A DNA stretch of 36,701 nt, from assembly GCF_003949795.1 (NCBI RefSeq), contig NZ_RPRY01000035.1, positions 1-36,701 on the forward strand. Direction: 5' to 3'. This document shows, piece by piece, positions 6,395-14,491 of this stretch. Origin of the DNA: Streptomyces sp. WAC06614 (lineage in GTDB: Bacteria > Actinomycetota > Actinomycetes > Streptomycetales > Streptomycetaceae). The notes under the pieces were generated by a model. The model saw only the letters and a list, made by a program, of their open reading frames with translations. It did not search any database and was not told the origin of the DNA. Both the position numbers and the translations under genes were made by a program. How positions within the stretch are numbered: the first letter of the stretch is position 1; the number at the start of each line of letters is the position of its first letter.

Positions 6395-7789
6395 TCACCC
6401 TGCCCGGGTGCCCGTGGGCCTGCGGTTGATCCACGTCCGCTCCAGCTTGGCCACCACGTCGGGGCTGTGCATACGGGCGGACTGCTCCAGCGCGTACCGG
6501 CTCATGTAGGTGCGGAAGACGTCGTCGGACTCCTCGGCCAGGTGCAGCATGCGGCGGTTGGCGGGGACCGCGGGGTCGGCGAGGCGTTCGGCGGAGGCGG
6601 CCACGGCCGCATCGAGCGCCACCGGCGCCACGACCTCGTCGCACAGGGCCCGGGCCTCGGGACTGGTGGCCCTGACCTTCTCGCCGAAGAAGATCAGCCG
6701 CTCGGCCATGCGCCGGCCGACCACCCTCCCGAGGCGGAGGTTGGCCGCGCCGGGGATGATGCCCTCCGCGAGCGCGGGGAGCGAGAAGTAGGCGTCGGTG
6801 TCGGCGATCACCCGGTCGAGGACGAGCGCGACCTGGGTGGAGCCCCCGATGGCGAAGGTGTCGACGGCGCCCACCCACGGCTTGCCCCCGGGAAGGAGGA
6901 ACGGGTCGTCCGCCGCGCCGTGGTGCAGGCCGTGGATGAGCTTGCGGATGTAGCCCAGTTCGCGGCGGAGCATGAAGTCGACGAACGATATTCGCCCGGT
7001 GTAGAGGTGGGTGAGGTTGATACCGGCGCCGAAGGCGCGCCGGCCGCGGTAGCGGGGGTGGGACAGGACGCTGCCGCGCAGCACGCCCACGGTCACGGAC
7101 TCGTCGAGGAGGGCGAGGTCGACGGCCGTCTCCAGGGCCTCGACCACCGCGTCGTCCTCGGCGTTGAGGACGTCCTGGTTGCAGATGGTCACCTCGGCCA
7201 CGCATCCGTCACGGTGCACGGTCGCCTGGCCGAGGTCCGTCCGGCCGGTCCTGCGGAACTCGGGGAGCAGGTCGAGTGCCCGCGGGGTGGGCGCCAGCAT
7301 CGACCGCAAGAGGTGTTCGCCCGTCTCGCGCCGGTCGAGCAGGTGCGCGAACAGGATGCCCTGGTCGATCTCCCCGCCCGACTTCTCGGCCTGGGGCAGT
7401 CGGCGGTCGGCGGCCACCTGGGCGCGGTCGGGGACCAGGCCGGGGTAGTGCTCGGCAGCGGCGAAGGCCAGCTCGTCCAGGCGGGGCCGGCGGGTGCGGC
7501 CGTCGGTCAGCTCGTCGTAGAGGTGGCCGGCGTGCGCCTGGAGGAAGGCGTGTCTGGCACGTCGTGCGGCCTGTTCGATCCGGTCGGCGGAGCCGCGCTC
7601 GGCGGCGGAGCGCTCGGCCGGGGGCGGCATGGCCGCGGCCGACTCGGCGCAGGCTTCGGTGTAGGCGGTCAGCAGGCGTGCGTCCGCCGCGGTGCTGCCG
7701 CGGAAGGACGGCGGCTCGGGCGGTCGGCCGGCTCCGGAGCCGGACAGCGGCGGGGCCTGCGGGGATCGGGCTGACACGGCTGTGTCCAT
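6395..7789 (-). CDS. DpgC-like cofactor-free dioxygenase (crotonase fold)
   Basis: A 464-aa protein closely resembling DpgC, which oxidises 3,5-dihydroxyphenylacetyl-CoA to the arylglyoxylate with O2 and no metal or cofactor. An N-terminal helical region (about 30-180) includes GGEIDQGILFAHLL. The crotonase core (about 190-400) shows RRAFGAGINLTHLYTGRISF, a TFAIGGSTQVALVLD oxyanion-hole region whose Gln319 matches the active-site Gln of DpgC, and EGIIPGAANLRLGR. The ATG at 7789 has GAGGAG upstream. It is the last gene of the leftward operon, 65 bp after the thioesterase. No DpgA, DpgB or DpgD is present, so it should act on another arylacetyl thioester or on one supplied from elsewhere. Family is firm; substrate is open. 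Confidence 0.85.
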   Translation of the reverse strand: MDTAVSARSPQAPPLSGSGAGRPPEPPSFRGSTAADARLLTAYTEACAESAAAMPPPAERSAAERGSADRIEQAARRARHAFLQAHAGHLYDELTDGRTRRPRLDELAFAAAEHYPGLVPDRAQVAADRRLPQAEKSGGEIDQGILFAHLLDRRETGEHLLRSMLAPTPRALDLLPEFRRTGRTDLGQATVHRDGCVAEVTICNQDVLNAEDDAVVEALETAVDLALLDESVTVGVLRGSVLSHPRYRGRRAFGAGINLTHLYTGRISFVDFMLRRELGYIRKLIHGLHHGAADDPFLLPGGKPWVGAVDTFAIGGSTQVALVLDRVIADTDAYFSLPALAEGIIPGAANLRLGRVVGRRMAERLIFFGEKVRATSPEARALCDEVVAPVALDAAVAASAERLADPAVPANRRMLHLAEESDDVFRTYMSRYALEQSARMHSPDVVAKLERTWINRRPTGTRAG

Positions 7790-7854
7790 GACGGGTCGTC
7801 TCCTCGTGGTGGGGTCGTCGCGGTCGAGGTGGTCCTCGTGGCGGTCGCACGCCC

Positions 7855-8604
7855 TCATCGGCCGGCCGGACCGTGGCGGGCGATCTCGGCGAACAGGGCG
7901 CCGGACACGTCGTACACCGCGTAGTGGTCGCCGGGGCCCCGCCGGAGGTCGAACTCCCCGCCGGCGTAGGCGCGCCAGCCCTCCACGAGCGACGGCGGCA
8001 CCACGGGGTCGTCGTCCGCGGCGAGGCACCGGACCGGGCAGGGCAGCGGTGCGCCGGCCGGGGGTCGGTACTCGGCGGCGATCCGCAGGTCGACGCGCAG
8101 CACGTCGAGGAGGCGGCGGACGAACTCCTCGTGCCGGAGGAGGGGTTCGGCGATGCCGTTGGTCGCGCGCACATGGGCGAGGAGCTCGTCGTACGGGAGC
8201 GTGTGGTACGACTCCTGCGCCGCGAGGTGCGGTGGGCGGGCGCCCGAGATCAGCAACGCCCGTGGCAGCGGGTCCCCCCGCTCGTGCAGGTGCCGGGCCA
8301 CCGCGTAGGCCAGCAGGCCGCCGAAGCTGTGGCCGAAGAGGACGTACGGCGGACGCAGCAGGGGCAGCAGGGCCTCTACGGTGTGCTGCGCCAGTTCGTC
8401 CATCGTGTCCGGCATCGGGTCGGCGAGTCGGTTCTCGCGGCCCGGGAGCTGCACCGGGCAGCACCGGACCGAGGCGGGCAGCGCGCCCGGCCAGCGGCGG
8501 AAGGCGCTCGCGCCGCTGCCGGCGTGGGGGAAGCAGAACAGGCGCTCGCCCGGGGCGTCGGGTTCGACGCGCCCGAGGAGCCAGGGTGTGGCGGCGAGGT
8601 TCAC
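7855..8604 (-). CDS. Type II thioesterase
   Basis: A 249-aa alpha/beta-hydrolase of the external TEII family, which removes acyl or aminoacyl groups from carrier proteins. It has FCFPHAGSG near residue 23, the nucleophile elbow GHSFGG (Ser93), an acidic cluster ADDD (196-199) and GDHY (His227) completing the triad. It starts with GTG at 8604, overlapping the NRPS stop in a GTGA junction, so the two are translationally coupled. In systems such as nikkomycin and aminocoumarin pathways, discrete thioesterases release a modified amino acid from a dedicated carrier. With no TE domain on the NRPS here, this enzyme may be the releasing enzyme rather than only an editor (inference). Confidence 0.9.
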   Translation of the reverse strand: MNLAATPWLLGRVEPDAPGERLFCFPHAGSGASAFRRWPGALPASVRCCPVQLPGRENRLADPMPDTMDELAQHTVEALLPLLRPPYVLFGHSFGGLLAYAVARHLHERGDPLPRALLISGARPPHLAAQESYHTLPYDELLAHVRATNGIAEPLLRHEEFVRRLLDVLRVDLRIAAEYRPPAGAPLPCPVRCLAADDDPVVPPSLVEGWRAYAGGEFDLRRGPGDHYAVYDVSGALFAEIARHGPAGR

Positions 8605-11600
8605 GCGCCGCCCCGCGAGAGCTCGACGAGTGCGGCGATGCCGGCCCCTGTGCGGTTCTCCAGGAGGTCCACGAGGGTGAGCCCGCTGTCCGGGACCCGT
8701 GACTGAAGTCGGGTGAACAGGTCGACCAGCAGCAGGGAGTTGCCGCCGAGGTCGAAGAAGTCCTCGTCGGCGCCCACCGCACGCAGCCCGAGGACCTCGG
8801 CGATCGTGCCGAGGACCTGAGCCTCCAGCTCGGTGCGCGGCCCCTCCTGCGGAGCGTCGCCGGCCCCGAACTCCGGTGCGGGCAGCGCCTTGCGGTCCAC
8901 CTTCCCGTTCGGGGTCAGCGGGATCGCGTCGAGCCGGACGAAGGCCGCCGGGACCATGAAGGCGGGCAGCCGGGAGGCGAGGTGGGCGCGCAGCTCGCGG
9001 TCGTCGAGGTGCCGGTCGCCCACCAGGTAGGCGGCCAGCGCCTGTCCGCCGGGGGCGTCGTCACGGACGACGGTGGCCACGGACCGGACGTCCGGGTGCG
9101 CGGCCAGGGCGGCGTCGACCTCGCCGAGTTCGATGCGGTAGCCGCGGACCTTGACCTGGTCGTCGCTGCGCCCGAGGAACTCCAGGTCACCGTCCGGCAG
9201 CCAGCGCGCCAGGTCACCGGTGCGGTAGATCCGGCTGTCCGGCGGACCGAACGGGTCCGGCAGGAAGCGCTCCCGGGTCAGCTCGGGGCGGCCCAGGTAC
9301 TCGCGGGCCAGGCCGTCGCCGCCGAGCCACAGGTGTCCGGGGACTCCGGTGGGCACCGGGTTCAGGTCCTCGTCGAGGACGTACGTCCGGGTGTTGGCGA
9401 TCGGCCGGCCGATGGGAATGGTCGGACGGTTCGTGTCGACCGCCTCGATGGACTTCCAGGTCGCGAAGAGCGTGCACTCCGTGGGCCCGTAGACGTGGAG
9501 GAAGCGGGTGTCGTCCAGATGCGGCAGGAGCTGCGCCGCGCTGGCCGGCGAGAGCACGTCCCCGCCCACGAGGAGCTGCCGTACCCGCGCCAGCTCCTGC
9601 GGGAACCGCTCCGCCGCCACGTGCAGTTGGGGCGAGACGAGCAGCAGGGTCGTGATGCGGTGGCGGCGCAGGGCCGCTTCGAGCCGGTCGGGGAACGGCA
9701 GCCCGGAGGGCGGCAGGACCAGTCTGCCGCCGTTGAGCAGCGCTCCCCAGAGTTCGATCAGGGACGCGTCGAAGGAGAGCGGCGAGAGCTGCAGATGCGC
9801 CTCGTCGGGGCCGAGCTCGACGTAGTCCGCGCCCTTGACGAGCCGGGCGAGCGCACGGTGTGTGACGGCCACACCCTTGGGGGCGCCGGTGGAACCCGAG
9901 GTGTAGAGGACGTACGCCAGGTGTTCCGCGGTGGCCGGGACCTCGGGGTCGGTCCCGGGCGGTGCGGGTGTCCCGTTCGGCGGCTCCGGCGCGTCGCGCA
10001 GCAGCACCCGGGCGGCCGTCCCGGCGAAGGGGGGCGCGTGCTCCGCGTCCGTGAGGACGACGCGGGCCGCGGCGTCGTCGACGACGTGGCGGAGCCGTTC
10101 GGCGGGGTAGTCCGGATCGAGCGGGAGGTACGCGCCGCCGGCCTTGAGGATGCCGAGCAGGCAGACGACCATGTCGAGGGAGGGGGGCAGGCACAGGCCG
10201 ACGGGCTGGTCGGGGACCACGCCCAGGCCGATCAGCCGGTGGGCGAGGTGGTTGGCCCGGGTGTTGAGCTCCCCGTAGGTGAGGGTCGCGTCCTCGTGCT
10301 CGACGGCGATCGCCGAGGGGTCCCGGCGCACCTGCTCCTCGAAGAAGGAGGCGGTGGTGCGGTCGCGGGGGAACTCCCGCGCGGTCCGGTTCCATGCGGT
10401 GACCACCAGCTCGCGCTCCTCGGACGGGAGGACGGGCAGGGCGGTGACGCGGGTGTCGGGCCGTCGGGCGGCCGCGGTGAGCAGTTCCTCCAGGCGGCGC
10501 ACCAGCCGCTGCGCCGTGACCGGGGCGAACAGGTCGGTGTCGTACTCCAGCGTCCCGTGCAGTGCGTCGCCGCGCAGGTCGAGGGCGAAGGAGAGGTCGC
10601 GGGCGGCCGTACCCAGGTGCAGGGCGACGGGGGTGCACACCGTCTGCCCGTACTGCGGCGGCCGGGCGGGGCGGCTGCGGACGGCGAACGTGACGGGGAC
10701 CGCCTGGCGGTCCGGGTCACCGCTGTCCCCGGTCAGCCGTGCGAGGGCGCCGGGCGGGAGGGCCGAGGCGTGCGCCCGGGCCCGGGCCAGCTCGGCGGCG
10801 GTCCGGGCGGTCAGTTCCCGGAAGGTCGGGTCGTCGTCCAGCCGCGGGGTCAGCACCACCTCGGTCTCTGGCCGGGCGGCGCCGCCCGGGCCGGCGGGGG
10901 CCGGGCGCACGGGCACCAGGAGCGGGACCTCCCACTGCCCGGTGTGGCGGGCGAGGAACACGGCGGCGGCCGCGTACACGGCGGCGCTGCCGTCCGGGTC
11001 GTGCGGGGTAACCGGGTCGTCCGGGTTCACGGACAGCTCGCGCAGGCCGCTGATCAGGTCGGGCGGCAGGACGAAGTGCTCGACCGCGCCGCCGCGGTCG
11101 GACCGCGGCCGGCGGGGCAGGTCCGTGAGCAGGTCCAGCACGGGGAGCGGCGGGCGGGCCCGCCAGTACGCGAGGTCGGCGGCGGCCTGCGCGGCGGAGG
11201 GGCCCGACGTCGGCTCGGGCCGGTCGGACCGCTCGGGCCGTTCGGACCGCTCGGGCCGGTCGGACTGTTGCTGTGCGGCAGGGGCGGCGGGACCGCCCCG
11301 GCGGGCGGCGCTGTAGGCGCGCGCGTGGTCGGCCAGGAAGGCGTCGAGGCCCCCGGGGTCCAGCAGCGACCGGTGGGCCACGGCCAGCAGGAGGCACGCG
11401 CGGTCGGCGAAGCGCAGCACGCGGATCCTCAGCAGGGGGCCGGACGCGGGCGCGAACGGCGCGGCGGCCTCCTGGGCGGCCAGCTCGACCGCCTTCTCGG
11501 CCGGTACCCGCAGTTCGGCGAAGTCGACGGGCGGCGCGTCCGGGGGCACCGCGGCACGTGCGGTCGCGCTGTCGAACTCGCCCTCGATCCGCAGACACCG

Positions 11601-11681
11601 GACCACGTGGTGGGACGGGTGCGAACGGGGTTCGGGGCCGGGTGCGTCCGGCGCGGTCAGGGGGTGGAGCGGCGTGGTCAC
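8601..11681 (-). CDS. NRPS module: degenerate C, adenylation, PCP
   Basis: A 1026-aa single module. Residues about 25-425 look like a condensation domain, but the HHxxxDG motif reads HRSLLDP at 103-109, so the catalytic second His is Arg, and the first C motif is missing. A charged Arg/Glu/Ser/Pro linker (140-157) interrupts it. The adenylation domain (about 440-935) is intact: LYTSGSTGAPKGV, YGPTE, YRTGD and NGKVDRKAL with Lys927. Binding-pocket residues read D638, A639, I642, L680, L704, G706, V730, L738, F739, K927, a hydrophobic pocket with no code I recognise. PCP is about 950-1020 with Ser982 in DLGGNSL. It starts with GTG overlapping the P450 stop (GTGA). It likely activates one amino acid for on-carrier oxidation; I infer the C domain is inactive. 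Confidence 0.9.
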   Translation of the reverse strand: MTTPLHPLTAPDAPGPEPRSHPSHHVVRCLRIEGEFDSATARAAVPPDAPPVDFAELRVPAEKAVELAAQEAAAPFAPASGPLLRIRVLRFADRACLLLAVAHRSLLDPGGLDAFLADHARAYSAARRGGPAAPAAQQQSDRPERSERPERSDRPEPTSGPSAAQAAADLAYWRARPPLPVLDLLTDLPRRPRSDRGGAVEHFVLPPDLISGLRELSVNPDDPVTPHDPDGSAAVYAAAAVFLARHTGQWEVPLLVPVRPAPAGPGGAARPETEVVLTPRLDDDPTFRELTARTAAELARARAHASALPPGALARLTGDSGDPDRQAVPVTFAVRSRPARPPQYGQTVCTPVALHLGTAARDLSFALDLRGDALHGTLEYDTDLFAPVTAQRLVRRLEELLTAAARRPDTRVTALPVLPSEERELVVTAWNRTAREFPRDRTTASFFEEQVRRDPSAIAVEHEDATLTYGELNTRANHLAHRLIGLGVVPDQPVGLCLPPSLDMVVCLLGILKAGGAYLPLDPDYPAERLRHVVDDAAARVVLTDAEHAPPFAGTAARVLLRDAPEPPNGTPAPPGTDPEVPATAEHLAYVLYTSGSTGAPKGVAVTHRALARLVKGADYVELGPDEAHLQLSPLSFDASLIELWGALLNGGRLVLPPSGLPFPDRLEAALRRHRITTLLLVSPQLHVAAERFPQELARVRQLLVGGDVLSPASAAQLLPHLDDTRFLHVYGPTECTLFATWKSIEAVDTNRPTIPIGRPIANTRTYVLDEDLNPVPTGVPGHLWLGGDGLAREYLGRPELTRERFLPDPFGPPDSRIYRTGDLARWLPDGDLEFLGRSDDQVKVRGYRIELGEVDAALAAHPDVRSVATVVRDDAPGGQALAAYLVGDRHLDDRELRAHLASRLPAFMVPAAFVRLDAIPLTPNGKVDRKALPAPEFGAGDAPQEGPRTELEAQVLGTIAEVLGLRAVGADEDFFDLGGNSLLLVDLFTRLQSRVPDSGLTLVDLLENRTGAGIAALVELSRGGA

Positions 11682-12976
11682 AGGTCGTCCTCAGGGGTCT
11701 TGCCCAGTGGGGGGAGGTCGCGCAGGGCGGCTCCGTCCGGCGCCAGGACGGTCCGGACGGGCAGGTTCTTGATGCCCGCGATGAACGTGGAATGCAGGTG
11801 GCGGGGCTCGCCGGCGAGCTCGATCCGCTCGAAGTTCCTGGCGATCTCCTCGAAGAGCACGGTCAGGGCGAGTCGCGCCACGTGGGCTCCGATGCACCGG
11901 TGGGCCCCGACGCCGAACGCGATGTGACGGTTCGGCCGGCGGTCCACGGCGAACCGGAACGGCTCGGGGAAGACGCTCTCGTCGCGGTTGGCCGAGCCCA
12001 GCCACGCGGTGACGGGCTCTCCGGCGCCGAGCCGGGTGTCGCCGAGCCTCAGCTCGCCCGTCGTGTGGCGCAGGGCGTGGTTGGCCGGCGAGGTCCAGCG
12101 CAGGATCTCCTCCACCAGGGCGGGGGTGTCCCCGCTGTCCCGCCACCGGGCGTACTCGGCGGGGTTCTCCAGCAGGGCCAGGAGGCCGCCGGCGGCCGCG
12201 TGGGAGGTGGTGACGGTCGCGCCGATCAGGAGGCTGTAGGCGTTGAGGATCACTTCCTGGCGGCTGAGCGGCTCGTCGTCCGGTGCGGCGCGCAGGAGGG
12301 CCCCGATGAGGTCGTCGGCCCGCTCCCGGCCGGGACGCGCCACCTCCGTGGCGAAGTGCAGAAAGATCTCGGAGTGTGCCCGGCTCAGCACCTGCGACCG
12401 CGAGGATCCGGCGGGGGCGTAGTCGGGGTCGGACTCGGCCACCGCGGCGTAGGTGAAGTGCTTCAGCCGGTCCCAGGCGGCCTCCGGGACGCCGAGCAGC
12501 AGCCCCGCGACGGCCACCGGGTAGAACGCGGCCTCGGCCGCGAAGTCCCAGGTGTCCTGGCGGGCACCGGCGGACAGCAGCCGCCGGGAGAACTCCCGGA
12601 GCGCGGGCTCGTGGGCGCGGACCGCCGGCCGGGACAGGTGCGGCACCAGCGGTTCCTTGAGCCGCCGGTGCAGCGGCGGGTCGCAGACCGCGAGCATCTT
12701 CCCGCCGGCGATGTCGGTCCGGCCCAGTGTGGTGAGGATGTTGCCCCGCGCCGCGGTGAACTCGCCGTGCCGGGCCAGCACGCGGGAGACGTCCGCGTAC
12801 CGCGTGACGGCCCAGAACGCGGGCTTGTCGGCGACGGGGCACTGCCGGTGGACGGGGTCCTCGGCGCGCAGCCGTGCCCACACCGGGTGCGGGTCCCCGG
12901 TGCCGTAGAACCGTGGGTCGGACAGGTCCGGTCCGGGCCCGTCCTGCGCGGCCGGTCCGCCTGAGGTGATGCGCAT
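11678..12976 (-). CDS. Cytochrome P450, probably acting on PCP-bound amino acid
   Basis: A 432-aa bacterial class I P450. The heme loop is FGVGAHRCIG with Cys361, and EEILR (289-293) is the ExxR motif. The I-helix reads SLLIGATVTTS (248-258) where most P450s have AG-x-(D/E)-T, so the proton-relay acid is Val255. From memory, similar acid-less I-helices occur in P450s that beta-hydroxylate carrier-bound amino acids (NikQ/OxyD type); this needs alignment. The start has GGGAGG upstream. Its stop overlaps the NRPS start, and the thioesterase follows, matching the P450/A-PCP/TE cassette of those pathways. Electrons probably come from the ferredoxin three genes earlier in the operon. Confidence 0.9.
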   Translation of the reverse strand: MRITSGGPAAQDGPGPDLSDPRFYGTGDPHPVWARLRAEDPVHRQCPVADKPAFWAVTRYADVSRVLARHGEFTAARGNILTTLGRTDIAGGKMLAVCDPPLHRRLKEPLVPHLSRPAVRAHEPALREFSRRLLSAGARQDTWDFAAEAAFYPVAVAGLLLGVPEAAWDRLKHFTYAAVAESDPDYAPAGSSRSQVLSRAHSEIFLHFATEVARPGRERADDLIGALLRAAPDDEPLSRQEVILNAYSLLIGATVTTSHAAAGGLLALLENPAEYARWRDSGDTPALVEEILRWTSPANHALRHTTGELRLGDTRLGAGEPVTAWLGSANRDESVFPEPFRFAVDRRPNRHIAFGVGAHRCIGAHVARLALTVLFEEIARNFERIELAGEPRHLHSTFIAGIKNLPVRTVLAPDGAALRDLPPLGKTPEDDL

Positions 12977-13003
12977 GGGTCGGCCTCCCTTGGCCGGAGG
13001 GGC

Positions 13004-14146
13004 TCAGAGGTAGTTCTCGGCGCCGCCGGTGCGGACCGTGTCGAGGGTGAAGCAGTGGAATCCGCCGCCGAAGAGCCGGCGGTGGCGGTGCCGCACCGGG
13101 ACGACGGTGAAGCGGTGGTCCTCCAGGGTCCGGATGAGCGTCTTGCAGGCGTCGTTGACCATGACGGTGTTCTCGTCGATCGACAGGACGTTGAGGTCGA
13201 TGTAGGGGCTGGGCGGGATGGGGTCGCCGTCCGGGTACTGCGGGTAGTCGCTGATCTGCGGGGTCGGCGGGACCACGAGCTCCCACTTGCGCAGCGGCTC
13301 CGGCAGGAAGTCGGCCACGTCCGCCGAGCGGACCAGCAGGGTTCCCGGGCGCAGGGCGACGACGACGCTGTCGATGTGACTCTGGGTCAGTTTGTGCATC
13401 CGGTGCACCCGGAAGCGGCCGTCGAGGTGCCGCTCCAGCCAGTCGCAGGCCAGGGCGTGGTTGGCGTTGGAGATGTTGACGATCAGGTCCCGGCCGAGCC
13501 GCAGGCAGTTCGCGGCGTCGATCATCAGCTCCACGCCCGCGTCGTACGGCGAGGGCCGGGGGTCCTGCGGCACCTCGATGTTGGGCGCGGCGTTCTCGTT
13601 GGCCGGGTCGAACGAGGCGTCCGTCATGATCGGGCGGGGCATGGTGGTCCAGCGCGCGCCCTGGGCGAAGTACTCCATGAACACCGGCTTCAGGAACTGG
13701 TTCTCGAAGTACCGGTCGCGCAGGGTGGGCGGGGTCTCGATGATCTCGTCGCCCATGATCAGCGTGTTGTCGCGGACGTTGAGCGGGGGGACCACCGCCG
13801 CGTCCCAGGCGGGCGTGGTGACCTTGGTGAGGTCGGGGGCCGGCTCCAGGGGCCGGTGGACCTTCACCGAGAGGGCTTCGAGCTGCGCGGCGGTCCCTTC
13901 CACGTCCTCGACGAGCTCGTCGAGCAGGCGCTTCTTGAGGGCGAGGCGGTCGGGGTCGTTGCGCCGGGCCCTGGCCTCGCTCTCGCGCCAGGTCGACAGG
14001 CTCGGGAAGTAGCCGCGGGTGCCCGAGAGGTTGTCGCTGATGAACATGTCGAACGAGAGGTCGAGGATGCGGTCGACGTACCCGTCCGCGGATCCGACGA
14101 TGATCTCCTTGAGCGGGGTGAAGTCGTCGAAGCTGTTCAGTCGCAT
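13004..14146 (-). CDS. Amidinotransferase, AGAT/StrB1 family (copy B)
   Basis: A 380-aa enzyme that moves the amidino group from arginine to an amine, giving a guanidino product and ornithine. All catalytic residues of the L-arginine:glycine amidinotransferase family are present: Asp220 in GRD, His257 in SHIDS, and nucleophile Cys365 in GGGFHCFTLDTVR. The ATG at 14146 follows AAGGAAG and makes the N-terminus (MRLNSFDDFTPLKEIIVGSA) match the sister copy at 15793-16956; the frame extends 33 nt further upstream without support. The leader contains a 16-bp tandem repeat. The two copies share long conserved blocks, so they arose by duplication or come from close relatives. The acceptor amine is unknown: an amino acid, an amino sugar or beta-alanine are all possible. 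Confidence 0.9.
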   Translation of the reverse strand: MRLNSFDDFTPLKEIIVGSADGYVDRILDLSFDMFISDNLSGTRGYFPSLSTWRESEARARRNDPDRLALKKRLLDELVEDVEGTAAQLEALSVKVHRPLEPAPDLTKVTTPAWDAAVVPPLNVRDNTLIMGDEIIETPPTLRDRYFENQFLKPVFMEYFAQGARWTTMPRPIMTDASFDPANENAAPNIEVPQDPRPSPYDAGVELMIDAANCLRLGRDLIVNISNANHALACDWLERHLDGRFRVHRMHKLTQSHIDSVVVALRPGTLLVRSADVADFLPEPLRKWELVVPPTPQISDYPQYPDGDPIPPSPYIDLNVLSIDENTVMVNDACKTLIRTLEDHRFTVVPVRHRHRRLFGGGFHCFTLDTVRTGGAENYL

Positions 14147-14164
14147 GCGGAAGGCTTCCTTCTC

Positions 14165-14260
14165 GGCGGTGGACGTCAAGGGCGGTGGACGTCAGGGGCA
14201 ACGGGCTTCAAGGGCAACGGGCTTCAAGGGCAACGGGCTTCAGGGGCGGTGGGCGTCAGG
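14165..14260. repeat. Six-unit 16-bp tandem repeat
   Basis: Six adjacent 16-bp units, starting at 14165, 14181, 14197, 14213, 14229 and 14245, followed by a decayed seventh. Two forms alternate in blocks: units 1, 2 and 6 read like GGCGGTGGACGTCAAG, while units 3-5 read GGCAACGGGCTTCAAG/G. The array covers the last codons of the ferredoxin gene and most of the gap before the second amidinotransferase. It looks like recent slippage-type expansion. Its length sets the spacing between the two genes and could affect translation or mRNA stability. Confidence 0.9.
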
Positions 14261-14467
14261 AGCGGTGGTGTCGGGGGGCCGTGTCGAGATCGCCTGCACC
14301 GGGCAGCGGTCGACCGCCTCCTCCACGGCGTCGCGCAGCTCACCGGGCGGCTCCGGGTCGAGCAGGACGACCCGGCCGTCCGCGGGGTCCTGGTCGAACA
14401 CGTCGGGCAGGGCCAGGGCGCACTGCCCCGACCCGATACAGCGCGTCCTGGCGACGGACACGTGCAC
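14240..14467 (-). CDS. Ferredoxin, [3Fe-4S] type
   Basis: A 75-aa small ferredoxin of the kind that feeds electrons to actinomycete P450s. Three cluster cysteines are seen: Cys10 and Cys16 in RCIGSGQC, and Cys55 in DRCPVQAI. The position of a fourth ligand is not a Cys, as in [3Fe-4S] members. It starts with GTG at 14467, 24 bp after the upstream P450 in the operon. No ferredoxin reductase lies in the window, so a housekeeping reductase must serve it. Its last residues (after about 61) are encoded in the 16-bp repeat array and are probably unstructured. It likely serves both cluster P450s. Confidence 0.93.
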   Translation of the reverse strand: MHVSVARTRCIGSGQCALALPDVFDQDPADGRVVLLDPEPPGELRDAVEEAVDRCPVQAISTRPPDTTAPDAHRP

Positions 14468-14491
14468 GTCGGTCCTCCGTGGGGGTCGGCG

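Noticed and set aside
6383..6398. GTGAGC/GCTCAC hairpin at the end of the DpgC-like gene
   Set aside because: Only 6 bp and partly inside the coding end; too weak to call the operon terminator.
6395..8782. Apparent fusion of the DpgC-like protein to thioesterase/NRPS-overlapping sequence
   Set aside because: The upstream part is a shadow frame with Arg/Pro-rich composition; the ATG at 7789 has a ribosome site and begins the real protein.
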